Position numbers and translations under genes: made by a program. Below, piece after piece: positions 16,476-24,294 of a stretch of 64,000 bases of DNA (its first letter is position 1; the number at the start of each line of letters is the position of its first letter). Source of the DNA: Alloalcanivorax venustensis ISO4. GTDB lineage: Bacteria > Pseudomonadota > Gammaproteobacteria > Pseudomonadales > Alcanivoracaceae. The DNA lies in the NCBI RefSeq assembly GCF_015356855.1, contig NZ_ARXR01000002.1, positions 62,001 to 126,000 of the forward strand, in the 5' to 3' direction. The notes below the pieces were generated by a model. The model was not told where the DNA came from and searched no databases. It saw nothing but the letters and a program-made list of their open reading frames with translations.

Positions 16476-17615
16476 ATGGCCATGTTGTCGGCGCCCTCGG
16501 TGCCGTCTCTGAAACCCGCCCGCCGCTGGCTCGGCAACGCCGGCCAGCGTCTGTTCCGCAGCGATGCCCTGGTGCAGGCCGACGCCACGCCGTTTCAGGT
16601 GATCAGCGATGACGGCCTGGTGCAGTTGCGCTACTACCCGCCGCTGCGGGACACCGAGATCGAACTGGACAACGGCGACGTGGTGCCGGTCAGTACCCGC
16701 CCCCAGCGTACGCCGCTGGTGCTGGTGCCGCCGCTGGCGGTGAACATGCTGATCTATGATCTGTTCCCAAGGCGCAGCCTGGTGCGCTACCTGCGCGCAC
16801 GCGGCTTCGAGCTCTACCTGGTGGACTGGGGGCGGCCCGGGCGGGCGGAGAACCATCACAGCCTGGCGACCTACTTCGCGGAAAAGCTGCCGGCGCTGCT
16901 GGAACGGGTGCGCGAGCACAGCGGTGAGCGCCGCCTGAGCCTGCACGGCTGGAGCTTCGGCGGCCTGTTCAGTCTGTGCTACGCGGGGCTCGGACAGGAC
17001 CCGGACCTCGCCAATCTGGTGCTGGTGGGCACGCCCACGGACTATCACCGCAACGGCGCCCTGGGCAAACAGTACCGGCGCCTGAGCCGCAACCTGAAGT
17101 GGCTGCGCCGGCGTACCGGGCTGCGCGCCCATGACCTCAATCCGGCCTGGCTGCGGTCACCGGGGTGGGCCAACAGCCTGGCGTTCAAGCTGACCAACCC
17201 GGTGGCCAGCGTGCAGGGCTATTGGAACCTGGTGAAGAACCTGCACGACCGGGATTTCGTCAGCGCCCACGCCACCAACGGCGCCTTCCTGAACGACATG
17301 GTCGCCTACCCCGGCGGCGTGATTCAGGACATCATTCACTATCTGTGGGTGGATAACGTGGTGGCCCGGGGCCAGCTGCCGATGCCCGGCGGCGGCGGTC
17401 AGCTGAGCCGCGTGCAGGCCAGCATCCTCAATATCACCGGTGCCGGGGACCCCATCGTCACCCGGGATTGCAGCCACGCCATGGACACCCTGGTGGGCAG
17501 CCGGGACAAGAGCTACGTCACCATCCCCGGCGGCCACATGGGCATCCTCGGCGGCGCCACCGCCCAGCAGGAGAGCTGGGCGATGATCGCCGACTGGCTG
17601 TGCCAGCGGGACTAG
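16476..17615 (+). CDS. Alpha/beta hydrolase of the PHA-synthase-like group
   Basis: The 379-residue protein resembles class III PHA synthases and related acyltransferases: PLVLVPPLAVNMLIYDLFPRRSLVRYLRARGFELYLVDWG (split here for reading) is the typical region at about 80-119. The nucleophile elbow is HGWSFGG with Ser160, whereas true PHA synthases use Cys. The acid and His are likely in TGAGDPIVTRD and GGHMGILGG. A lipase/thioesterase or depolymerase-like activity is therefore more likely than polymer synthesis. No phaR, phaE or phasin gene is nearby. Confidence 0.8.
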   Translation: MAMLSAPSVPSLKPARRWLGNAGQRLFRSDALVQADATPFQVISDDGLVQLRYYPPLRDTEIELDNGDVVPVSTRPQRTPLVLVPPLAVNMLIYDLFPRRSLVRYLRARGFELYLVDWGRPGRAENHHSLATYFAEKLPALLERVREHSGERRLSLHGWSFGGLFSLCYAGLGQDPDLANLVLVGTPTDYHRNGALGKQYRRLSRNLKWLRRRTGLRAHDLNPAWLRSPGWANSLAFKLTNPVASVQGYWNLVKNLHDRDFVSAHATNGAFLNDMVAYPGGVIQDIIHYLWVDNVVARGQLPMPGGGGQLSRVQASILNITGAGDPIVTRDCSHAMDTLVGSRDKSYVTIPGGHMGILGGATAQQESWAMIADWLCQRD

Positions 17616-17628
17616 CCGGACCGGCTAG
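17612..17628. terminator. 17-bp perfect palindrome between convergent stop codons
   Basis: CTAGCCGG-A-CCGGCTAG is a perfect inverted repeat that contains the TAG stop of the hydrolase (17613-17615) and the TAG of the phosphatase on the other strand (17625-17627). It can form a hairpin in either transcript. There is no T-run, so it may block or stabilise 3' ends and not act as a classical terminator. Confidence 0.4.
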
Positions 17629-19691
17629 AGAAAGCCGAGCAATCCGGAGAGCAGGTTGGTCACCGGCGAGAGCAGGTCCAGCAGGCCGCTGAGCGGGCTC
17701 AAACCGCGATCCAGTTGCTCGGTGACTTCCCGGGTGAGAAACGCCAGCGCGGTGGACACCAGGTTGCCGGGCAAGGTGGCCTGGTCGACGCTCTCCAACC
17801 ACAGCACGTCGTTGACCACCTGCTCCAGGACCAGCTGGATGGTGCCCACCAACTGCTCGCCGGTGGCGCTGGTGTCGAGCAGCACCAACTGCTCCAGGGT
17901 GTTGGCCAGACCCAGCGACACGCTGGACAGCACCTTAGTGAGACCGGACAACACCGGCACGTCCGGGGTCTGCTCGTCGACGCCGTCGACGATGTTGTCC
18001 AGGTTACGGGCCAGCTGCACCAGCGGGCCGGCCAGGAACGCCACATCCTGCAGAGTGCCGGAGGACTCGCCCTCAAAATCGGCGCTGTTGCCGAACCCTT
18101 CACTGAGCGCCTGGAAGGCACCGCCGAGCTGGTCAAACGGCGCCGGCAACACACTGGTGTCGATCGCTTCCAACTGCTGGGACGCCGCCAACGCGCCCTG
18201 GAACGCCTGGCTCATATCCGCGTCGTCGCCGCCGGAGATCGCCGCCGCGGCGCCGTCCAGGGCGCTGAACAGCGTGTCCAGCCCGGCCAGAATCTGCGCC
18301 GCCACTTCCTGCTGCGGCCCCTCCGGCAGGCCCGCCATGGCCTGGTTGAACCCGGAGATCAGCTGATCGCGGAACGCCTGCAACGGGCCGCTGAAGTCCG
18401 CGTCGAAGCCGTCCGGCAGCGGCAGCGGGAAGGCCTCGCCGCTGGTGAAGATGTCGCTGGAGAAATCGTTGCTGGCCGGGATGCCGGCGGCGGGCTGCTT
18501 GTCATAGCAACGCTGATAGGCCGGGGTGGCCTGGCCGGCGTCCAGCACGCCCAGCCCGTCGACGCCGGGCTCCACCACATAGGCTTCCAGGCACAGCCGC
18601 GCCGGCGTGCCGGCCTGGCTGTCCGCTTCCACCGCTTCCATCCAGAAGAAACCGTACACATCGCCGATCTGGAACGGCGCCTGGTTGCGCTCCGGGTCGT
18701 CCAGGCTGCGCGTCTTGCTGGCGGCGCCGCTGACCACGAACTCGGTGCGGCCGCACTCGGGGACCGCGTCGAGCACCTGCAGATCGTGGTCGTGGCCGGC
18801 GAAGAAGAAATCGGTCTTGTCGCACACCGCTTCTTCCATGAACGCCCGCCAGCGGTCGCCCGCCAGCACCGGCAGGATCTCGCTGGGCACGCCGTCGTAG
18901 TTGCCGGCGTTGCCGTGGGTGCCGTTGGACAGATAGGGATGGTGCGCCAGGCCGATCTTGAACTCCGCCTGGGAGCCGCCGATGGCGCTCACCGCCCAGT
19001 TCAGCTGGTTGATGCCGTAGGTGTGGTAGGCGTAATCCAGGTCCGCGTCGGCGAAACCGCCGGCGATCGGGTTGGAGTCGAGGGCGAACAGCGACACCAG
19101 CGGCGCGCCGCTCTCGGTTTCACCGGCGTCCTGCTGGAAATAGCGGTCCGGCATGATCCAGCGGTCCGACAGGCGGCCGTCGAAGTAGGTGTAGTCCACC
19201 TGGAATTCACCGCGCGCGTTGCCGGCGCCGTCGCCGCCCACGTAGGCGGTGTTGTCGTGGTTGCCCAGCACCAGATAGAACGGCAGGTCCACCGGCTCGA
19301 ACGGCAGCTCGAATTTCTCTTCGAACTGCGGGTCGTCGACGCTGGTGACACCGGACTCATAGATGTTGTCACCGAGGCCGACCACGAAATCACAGCCGGC
19401 CCGCTCGGGGTCGTTTTCCGCGCCCAGTTTCACGGCACAGATGTCCGCCATCGCCTGGCCGACCGCGTAGGCGCCGTCCGAGCCGCTGCCGGAATCGCCG
19501 ATGGTCAGGAAGCGAACCCGCTCCAGCACCGTGGGTTCCGGTTCCGGCTCCGGGTCCACCGGGGTTTCCGGCTCCTCGGGCTCATTGGGCTGCGGCGTGG
19601 CGCCGCCGTCGCTGCCGCTGTCGCCGCCGCAGGCGGCCAGGGTCAGGCCCAGGGCGGCGGCCAGCGCCAGTCGTTTGATTGTCCAGTTCAT
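17625..19691 (-). CDS. Exported metallophosphoesterase lipoprotein with C-terminal helical region
   Basis: The 688-residue protein has a lipoprotein signal (LGLTLAAC, Cys21) and an acidic Pro/Glu linker. A calcineurin-like phosphoesterase domain (about 55-400) shows FLTIGDSGSGSDG, VVGLGDNIYESG, LVLGNHDNTAY, GLAHHPYLSNGTHGN and FFAGHDHDLQVL, the metal-binding blocks of acid-phosphatase-like enzymes. The last 250 residues are Ala/Leu/Asp/Gln-rich and predicted helical, ending in a hydrophobic SPLSGLLDLL/NLLSGLLGFL pattern that I do not recognise. Its start overlaps the PhoD stop by 4 bases, so both are co-translated. Confidence 0.88.
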   Translation of the reverse strand: MNWTIKRLALAAALGLTLAACGGDSGSDGGATPQPNEPEEPETPVDPEPEPEPTVLERVRFLTIGDSGSGSDGAYAVGQAMADICAVKLGAENDPERAGCDFVVGLGDNIYESGVTSVDDPQFEEKFELPFEPVDLPFYLVLGNHDNTAYVGGDGAGNARGEFQVDYTYFDGRLSDRWIMPDRYFQQDAGETESGAPLVSLFALDSNPIAGGFADADLDYAYHTYGINQLNWAVSAIGGSQAEFKIGLAHHPYLSNGTHGNAGNYDGVPSEILPVLAGDRWRAFMEEAVCDKTDFFFAGHDHDLQVLDAVPECGRTEFVVSGAASKTRSLDDPERNQAPFQIGDVYGFFWMEAVEADSQAGTPARLCLEAYVVEPGVDGLGVLDAGQATPAYQRCYDKQPAAGIPASNDFSSDIFTSGEAFPLPLPDGFDADFSGPLQAFRDQLISGFNQAMAGLPEGPQQEVAAQILAGLDTLFSALDGAAAAISGGDDADMSQAFQGALAASQQLEAIDTSVLPAPFDQLGGAFQALSEGFGNSADFEGESSGTLQDVAFLAGPLVQLARNLDNIVDGVDEQTPDVPVLSGLTKVLSSVSLGLANTLEQLVLLDTSATGEQLVGTIQLVLEQVVNDVLWLESVDQATLPGNLVSTALAFLTREVTEQLDRGLSPLSGLLDLLSPVTNLLSGLLGFL

Positions 19692-21436
19692 GCCATCTCC
19701 TCCGTGGATGCGCTCGCCGGTGCCGGCGGGTGGAACAGTGCGGTGCGCAGGGTGCGCGGGCGCGAGGGCCGCAGGCCTTCTTCGCGCAACCGGCTGTCAC
19801 CGCTGTACACCGCCACCAATTTGGTTTTGCTTTCGTCGATCTGCCCGCGCAGGTCGAAGGACTCGATGTCGCGGGCGTAATAGAACTCCGCCTGGGCACG
19901 CTGGTGGTTCACGTCCATCAGAATGAAACCGCGCGATTTGGCTTCCACATAGCGGATGTGCGGGTTGACCACCGGCACGGCGACGCCGGCCAGCTCCGCC
20001 GCGCCTTCCGGAAAGCCCGGGCTGGTCACCGCCGGGGTGACGAATTCCGCGGCCAGGGGCGCGTCAAACAGGTCGCCGAGCAAGGTGCCCGGGTTGCGAT
20101 AGATTTCGCTGGCCCAGGAGGTATGGATATCGCCGGTGAGGATCACCACGTTGTCGATGTTGTTGTCGTCCAGGTGGTTGAGAATCTTCAAGCGGTCCGC
20201 GGCGTAGCCGTCCCACTGATCCATGTTGATCGCCGACAGATTGCCGCGCAGTTGCGGCGCGTGCTCGTTGAGCGAAGGAATCTCGGCGATGTTGAGTTGG
20301 GCGAACATCACCTGCTGGCCGATGAACCGCCAGCGGGCGGTGGACGCGCTCAGGCCGTCCAGCAGCCACTGCATCTGGGTGTCGCTGATCAGACGCCGCT
20401 CCGGGTCGTTGCGGGCCGGGTCGAAGGGCAACGACAGGGGCTCGTCGCGGCCCTCCAGGCGGGTGTCCAGCATGCTCAGGTCGATCAGGTCGCCGAACTG
20501 GAAGCGCCGGTAAATGGTGGCGAAATCCCCCGGGTTCTGTTCGCGGATCGGCATCCATTCGAAATACACCCGGCGGGCGATGTTCTTGCGCGTCTCCCAG
20601 TCGCCTTCGGTGAGCGGCTGATGGTTCTCGGCGCCGTCCTGGTAGCTGTCGTTGGTGCTTTCGTGGTCGTCCCAGATCACGATCATCGGGTATTGCTGGT
20701 GCACCGCCTGCAGGTCCGCGTCGCCCTTGTACTGGGCGTGGCGCTGACGGTAATCCTCCAGGGTCACCATTTCGTGGGGCGGCACCGGGTCCCGGTCCGG
20801 CACGTCGCCGTATTCGCCGATGCCGTATTCATACAGGTAGTCGCCCAGGTGCAGCACGAAATCCAGATCGCCGTGCTCGGCCAGGGTCTTGTAGACGGAA
20901 AAGTAGCCGTGGGAAATATTGGCGCAGGACACCACCGCGAACCGGGCCCGGTCCACGTAGCGGTCCGCCGCCGGCAAGGTGCGGGTCCGGCCGATGGGCG
21001 AGCGCTGATCCGCCACGCTGAACCGGTAGTAATACCAGCGCCCCGCTTCCAGCCCGGTGGCGTCCTGTTTGACGCAGAAATCGTGCTGGGCGTCGGCCCG
21101 GGTCTCGAAGCGCGCCACCGGATCCAGCAGCGCCGCGTCCCGGGCCACCGTGACGGTCACCGGTATCGGGCCCGACGTCTCCTCCCGAGGGGTAACGCGG
21201 GTCCACAGCATCACCCGGTCGGCGAGCGGATCACCGGACGCCACCCCGTGGGAAAAGTCCACCCGCGGAACCCGGGGCTCCGAGGGCGCCGGGGTCTCCG
21301 GCGTTTCCGGTTGATTGGGCGCCGCCAAGGACGGCGGCGGCGAATCGGATGAACTCCCCCCACCACAACCGGCTACCCAGGTGGCGGCACTGCCCACGGC
21401 CATGGCCTGTACCAGACGACGACGCTTGCGATCCAT
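19688..21436 (-). CDS. phoD: PhoD-family alkaline phosphatase/phosphodiesterase, Tat lipoprotein
   Basis: PhoD enzymes are exported Ca/Fe-dependent phosphatases that release phosphate from mono- and diesters. The 582-residue protein has a twin-arginine start (MDRKRRRLVQ) and a lipobox ending VAGC (Cys24), indicating Tat export and lipid anchoring. A PhoD N-terminal domain (VDFSHGVASGDPLADRVMLWTRV) comes next. The metal motifs VVSCANISHGYFSVYK, FVLHLGDYLYEYG, VIWDDHESTNDSY and VILTGDIHTSWA follow. It is first of a two-gene operon with the metallophosphoesterase. Upstream is a MITE-like repeat. Confidence 0.93.
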   Translation of the reverse strand: MDRKRRRLVQAMAVGSAATWVAGCGGGSSSDSPPPSLAAPNQPETPETPAPSEPRVPRVDFSHGVASGDPLADRVMLWTRVTPREETSGPIPVTVTVARDAALLDPVARFETRADAQHDFCVKQDATGLEAGRWYYYRFSVADQRSPIGRTRTLPAADRYVDRARFAVVSCANISHGYFSVYKTLAEHGDLDFVLHLGDYLYEYGIGEYGDVPDRDPVPPHEMVTLEDYRQRHAQYKGDADLQAVHQQYPMIVIWDDHESTNDSYQDGAENHQPLTEGDWETRKNIARRVYFEWMPIREQNPGDFATIYRRFQFGDLIDLSMLDTRLEGRDEPLSLPFDPARNDPERRLISDTQMQWLLDGLSASTARWRFIGQQVMFAQLNIAEIPSLNEHAPQLRGNLSAINMDQWDGYAADRLKILNHLDDNNIDNVVILTGDIHTSWASEIYRNPGTLLGDLFDAPLAAEFVTPAVTSPGFPEGAAELAGVAVPVVNPHIRYVEAKSRGFILMDVNHQRAQAEFYYARDIESFDLRGQIDESKTKLVAVYSGDSRLREEGLRPSRPRTLRTALFHPPAPASASTEEMA

Positions 21437-21450
21437 ACCCCGATCTCCCT

Positions 21451-21718
21451 AGGGCCTGTTCACACTACTTGCATCGCGCCTGCTGGATGCCCTTTTTGCT
21501 TCCAGCTAGGCGGAGGGAGCGCCGTTTGGTCATTCCAAATAAGCGACCGACAACGACGCTGGGAGCAAAAAGGGCTCCAGCCCTTCGGGTTGCGGCTAAA
21601 AAGCCACCCCTCCGCGTTGCTCGTCGTTCATTTGGAGTCACCAAACTTCTCTTCTCGCGCCTTGATGGGTGGCTTTTTAGCCGCAACAGGCGTGATGCAA
21701 GTAGTGTGAACAGGCCCT
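21451..21718. repeat. MITE-like 268-bp element with nested inverted repeats
   Basis: The 32-base ends (21451-21482 and 21687-21718) are inverted repeats matching at 31 of 32 positions, starting AGGGCCTGTTCACACTACTT. Inside are further inverted pairs: GCCCTTTTTGC-type arms (21488-21505 with 21559-21576), a perfect 21-bp pair containing GCGGCTAAAAAGCCAC (21589-21609 with 21666-21686), and a third related pair around TTTGGTCATTCCAAAT and ATTTGGAGTCACCAAA. No transposase is encoded. It lies 14 bases before phoD. No clear target-site duplication was found. Confidence 0.75.
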
Positions 21719-21963
21719 CAATAAAGAATGAAGGCAAAGCGTAAGCAGGAAGTTGCACTTAAACAGTTGCACGGCCGTACTAAACTGTTGCGCTCTGTAA
21801 AACCCTGTAAACGCCCAGCGAAGATTGACAAGGCGATGACAGGCGCGCGGCCGTTGCGTGAAATCGAAGGCGCACGGGGCTTGAATTACCGGTGCCGGAG
21901 ACGCAATGCTGGGGGTAGGCCGTATTGTAGAGACGGCACTTTTAAGCCAATCAGGAGGAGAGC
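21719..21963. other. Non-coding gap with CTGT repeats at 10-bp spacing
   Basis: The 245-base gap between the MITE-like element and the PEBP gene has no convincing gene. CTGT occurs at 21785, 21795 and 21805 in three successive 10-bp units (CTGTTGCGCT, CTGTAAAACC, CTGTAAACGC). AACAGTT and AACTGTT flank CGGCCGT nearby. These may be operator sites for phoD or the PEBP gene; the spacing is 10, not the 11 of a classical Pho box. GGAGGAG precedes the PEBP start. Confidence 0.35.
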
Positions 21964-22584
21964 ATGCGCATTACTGTGGAAGGCGTGAACGAAGGCCAGC
22001 CGATTCCCGGCCCGTTCGCATTCGCGGTACCCGATCCCAAAGAACACATGAGCCTGAGCGACAACCGCAACCCCAAGGTGGTGTGGGACGGTGTACCGGA
22101 AGGCACCCGTGGCTTCGCCCTGCTGGTGGTGGACCCGGACGCGCCCACCGATGCCTCCGACGTGAACCAGGACGGCAAAACCGTGCCCGCGGATCTGCCC
22201 CGGGCGGATTTCTACCACTGGGTTCTGGTGGATATCCCCGCCGACGTGCGGCAGATCGATGAAGGCGAGGACGCCGACGGCGTGGTGCCGCGCGGCAAGG
22301 AGATCGGGCAAACCGCGAAAGGCATTCGCGGCGCCAACGACTACACCGACTTCCTGGCCGGCGACCCGGACATGAAAGGCGTCTACGGCGGCTATGACGG
22401 CCCCTGCCCGCCCTGGAACGACGAGCGGCTGCACCACTACACCTTCACCGTCTACGCGCTGGACGTGACCTCCCTGGGCCTGAGCGGTGAAAGTCGCGGC
22501 CCCCAGGTGGTGGAAGCCATGCAGGGCCACATTCTCGACCAGGCCAGCGTGACCGGCACCTACACCCTGAACCCCAACGTCTAG
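21964..22584 (+). CDS. YbhB/YbcL-type phosphatidylethanolamine-binding-like protein
   Basis: The 206-residue protein belongs to the PEBP/Raf-kinase-inhibitor-like family. Bacterial members are small soluble proteins of uncertain role. Visible family blocks are NPKVVWDGVPEGTRGFALLVVDPDAP (about 36-62, shown in part), FYHWVLVDIPADVRQIDEG, GVYGGYDGPCPPWND and HHYTFTVYALDV. There is no signal peptide. The ATG 21964 is preceded by GGAGGAG. The gene converges on bioD across a repeat-filled gap. Confidence 0.92.
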   Translation: MRITVEGVNEGQPIPGPFAFAVPDPKEHMSLSDNRNPKVVWDGVPEGTRGFALLVVDPDAPTDASDVNQDGKTVPADLPRADFYHWVLVDIPADVRQIDEGEDADGVVPRGKEIGQTAKGIRGANDYTDFLAGDPDMKGVYGGYDGPCPPWNDERLHHYTFTVYALDVTSLGLSGESRGPQVVEAMQGHILDQASVTGTYTLNPNV

Positions 22585-22611
22585 CCGCAAGCCAGGGCAT
22601 GGCAAGAGCCC

Positions 22612-22752
22612 GTGGGAGCGGGCCTTGCCCGCGAAAGGGGCGAAGCCCCGGCAGGATTCCAGAGACCTCGTTAACGATGGCGCCGACAATACGCCTCTGG
22701 TATCCCGCCGGGTGGCCAGGGCCACCCTTTCGCGGGCAAGGCCCGCTCCCAC
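22612..22752. repeat. Long palindromic intergenic repeat (REP/BIME-like), full copy
   Basis: A perfect 27-bp inverted repeat, GTGGGAGCGGGCCTTGCCC.. at 22612-22638 and its complement at 22726-22752, encloses two small hairpins. A conserved core pair (GGCAGGATTCCAGAGACC and GCCTCTGGTATCCCGCC) is also enclosed. It lies between the convergent PEBP gene and bioD. A related full copy is at 61112-61280 and a half copy at 30675. Confidence 0.85.
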
Positions 22753-22856
22753 AAGGGGCACCGACCCCGCCTCTGCTGCACCCTGAATCCTGCATCGCCC
22801 CGCTAGCGGCAAGGCCTTTGCTCTAGCACGGCTTGCTTGCGGCTTGAAGCGTGCAT

Positions 22857-23513
22857 CTATACGACCGTGAACGCCCCTGGCAAATGCTGCCGCAGGGTGA
22901 TCAGGTTTTCTTCCCGCACGTCCATATCCCCGAAGCAATTGGCCACCGTGCCCGTATAGCGCAGCCCGTCCGCCTGGATCGCCTCGGCGGTGAGCAGCGC
23001 ATGGCTGATGCAGCCGAGCTTCATGCCCACCACCTGGATCACCGGCAGATTCAGCTCCACCGCCAAGGCAGACAGCATTTCCCGGTCGTTGAGCGGCACC
23101 CGCCAGCCGCCGGCGCCCTCCACCAGCACCAGATCCGCCGGATGGCTGCTCAGGGCCCCGCGCACATAGCCGGCCAGTTGCGACAGGCTGATCCGACGCC
23201 CCTCCTGCCGGGCGGCGATGTGCGGCGCGATGGCCGCTTTCAGCGCCACCGGGTTGACCACGTCATAGGGCAGCGCCACGGACGAGGACGCCATCAGATT
23301 CACGGCGTCCTCGTTGCGCAACCCGTCGGCGGTCTCCTCGCAGCCGGCGGCAATCGGCTTCAGCCCATAGCAACTCAGGCCCGCCTCCCGGGCCCGTTCC
23401 AGCAGCCGGCAGCTGACCCAGGTTTTGCCCACCTCGGTGTCGGTGCCGGTGATAAAGAACACGCCCTTGAGAACGGGCAGCGGGGGACGTTCGGGGGAAG
23501 GGGTATCAGCCAT
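22857..23513 (-). CDS. bioD: Dethiobiotin synthetase
   Basis: BioD makes dethiobiotin from 7,8-diaminopelargonate, CO2 and ATP. The 218-residue protein has the extended P-loop GTDTEVGKT at about 23-31, the substrate-binding GLKPIAAGCEE near 50-60, and the second catalytic strand LVLVEGAGGWRVPLND near 130-145. Length fits the family. It is the last gene of bioBFHCD and overlaps bioC by 8 bases. Confidence 0.97.
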   Translation of the reverse strand: MADTPSPERPPLPVLKGVFFITGTDTEVGKTWVSCRLLERAREAGLSCYGLKPIAAGCEETADGLRNEDAVNLMASSSVALPYDVVNPVALKAAIAPHIAARQEGRRISLSQLAGYVRGALSSHPADLVLVEGAGGWRVPLNDREMLSALAVELNLPVIQVVGMKLGCISHALLTAEAIQADGLRYTGTVANCFGDMDVREENLITLRQHLPGAFTVV

Positions 23514-24294
23514 GGGGTTCCTTGATTGCTTCTACGAACAGCACGTCCCAGGTGAGCGGCAGCCCGGCCGGCTGGCGGCGTGCTTCGTAGGCGTCGCACA
23601 GGGCCCGCCAGGCCGCTTTGCCGGTGAGGCCGGTAGCGCCGCCCTGCACATGGTCGACGCCGGTGGCCTTGAAGGCCCGGACCAGGGTTCTCACGTCCGG
23701 ATAGTGCTCGGTGAACGCCATCCGCCGCCATTGCTGGGGGAACAGGCCGGCGCCCTCGAGCGCCCGGCGCCAGTCGGTCTCCGCCGGCAGACGGTTCAGG
23801 CGCGGGCGGCGGGTGCCGTCGGCAGCGGCCCAGCTGTCGCGCAATTCGTGCAGCGAGCCGGCCAGCGGCACCGCCAGCAACAGGTGGCCGCTGGGCACCA
23901 GCACGCGGGCCGCTTCCGCCATGGCCCGCGCCGGCAGGCACCATTGCAACGCGAAGCTGGAATACACCAGCCCCAGGCCGGCGTCGGCCAGCGGCAGTCT
24001 TTCCGCGTCCGCGCACAGCGGCTGGAAGCGCTCGCCGGTGCGCCCACGCGCCCGGGCCTCCGCCAGCATCGACGGCGACAGGTCCACCGCCAGCCAGCGG
24101 CTGTCCGGCCAGCGACTCTGCTGACGCCGGGCCAGGGGCGCGGTGGCGCAGCCCAGCTCCAGGGCGCGGCTGTCGGGCAGCTCCGCCGGCGCCATGTCCA
24201 GCAGGCTGAGCGCGCAGGCCAGCTGCAGGCCGGCGTGGGCGTCGTAGCTGGGCGCGGCGCGACCGAAACGGTCGCTCACCGCCGCCTTATCCAT
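23506..24294 (-). CDS. bioC: Malonyl-ACP O-methyltransferase BioC
   Basis: BioC methylates malonyl-ACP so that fatty acid synthase can build the pimeloyl chain. From ATG 24294 the protein has 262 residues. It starts [21 protein letters not shown], the family's N-terminal block, overlapping the end of bioH by 8 bases. The SAM-binding motif I is ELGCATAPLARR (about residue 45), where the second Gly of the usual GxG is Ala. ADAERLPLADAGLGLVYSSFALQW matches later motifs. An alternative start ten codons upstream (24324) also has no clear ribosome site. Confidence 0.9.
   Translation of the reverse strand: MDKAAVSDRFGRAAPSYDAHAGLQLACALSLLDMAPAELPDSRALELGCATAPLARRQQSRWPDSRWLAVDLSPSMLAEARARGRTGERFQPLCADAERLPLADAGLGLVYSSFALQWCLPARAMAEAARVLVPSGHLLLAVPLAGSLHELRDSWAAADGTRRPRLNRLPAETDWRRALEGAGLFPQQWRRMAFTEHYPDVRTLVRAFKATGVDHVQGGATGLTGKAAWRALCDAYEARRQPAGLPLTWDVLFVEAIKEPHG

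Noticed and set aside
17715-19880. Open frame of about 720 codons on the plus strand
   Set aside because: Antisense to the metallophosphoesterase and phoD; composition is that of a shadow frame.
21465-21758. Short open frames inside the MITE-like element
   Set aside because: They follow from the inverted-repeat sequence and encode nothing like a transposase.
21728-21988. Possible 86-residue basic protein before the PEBP gene
   Set aside because: It overlaps the PEBP start in another frame, lacks a ribosome site and has no recognisable family.
22585-22856. CRISPR-like repeats
   Set aside because: The repeats are inverted palindromes of two halves, not regularly spaced direct repeats with unique spacers.
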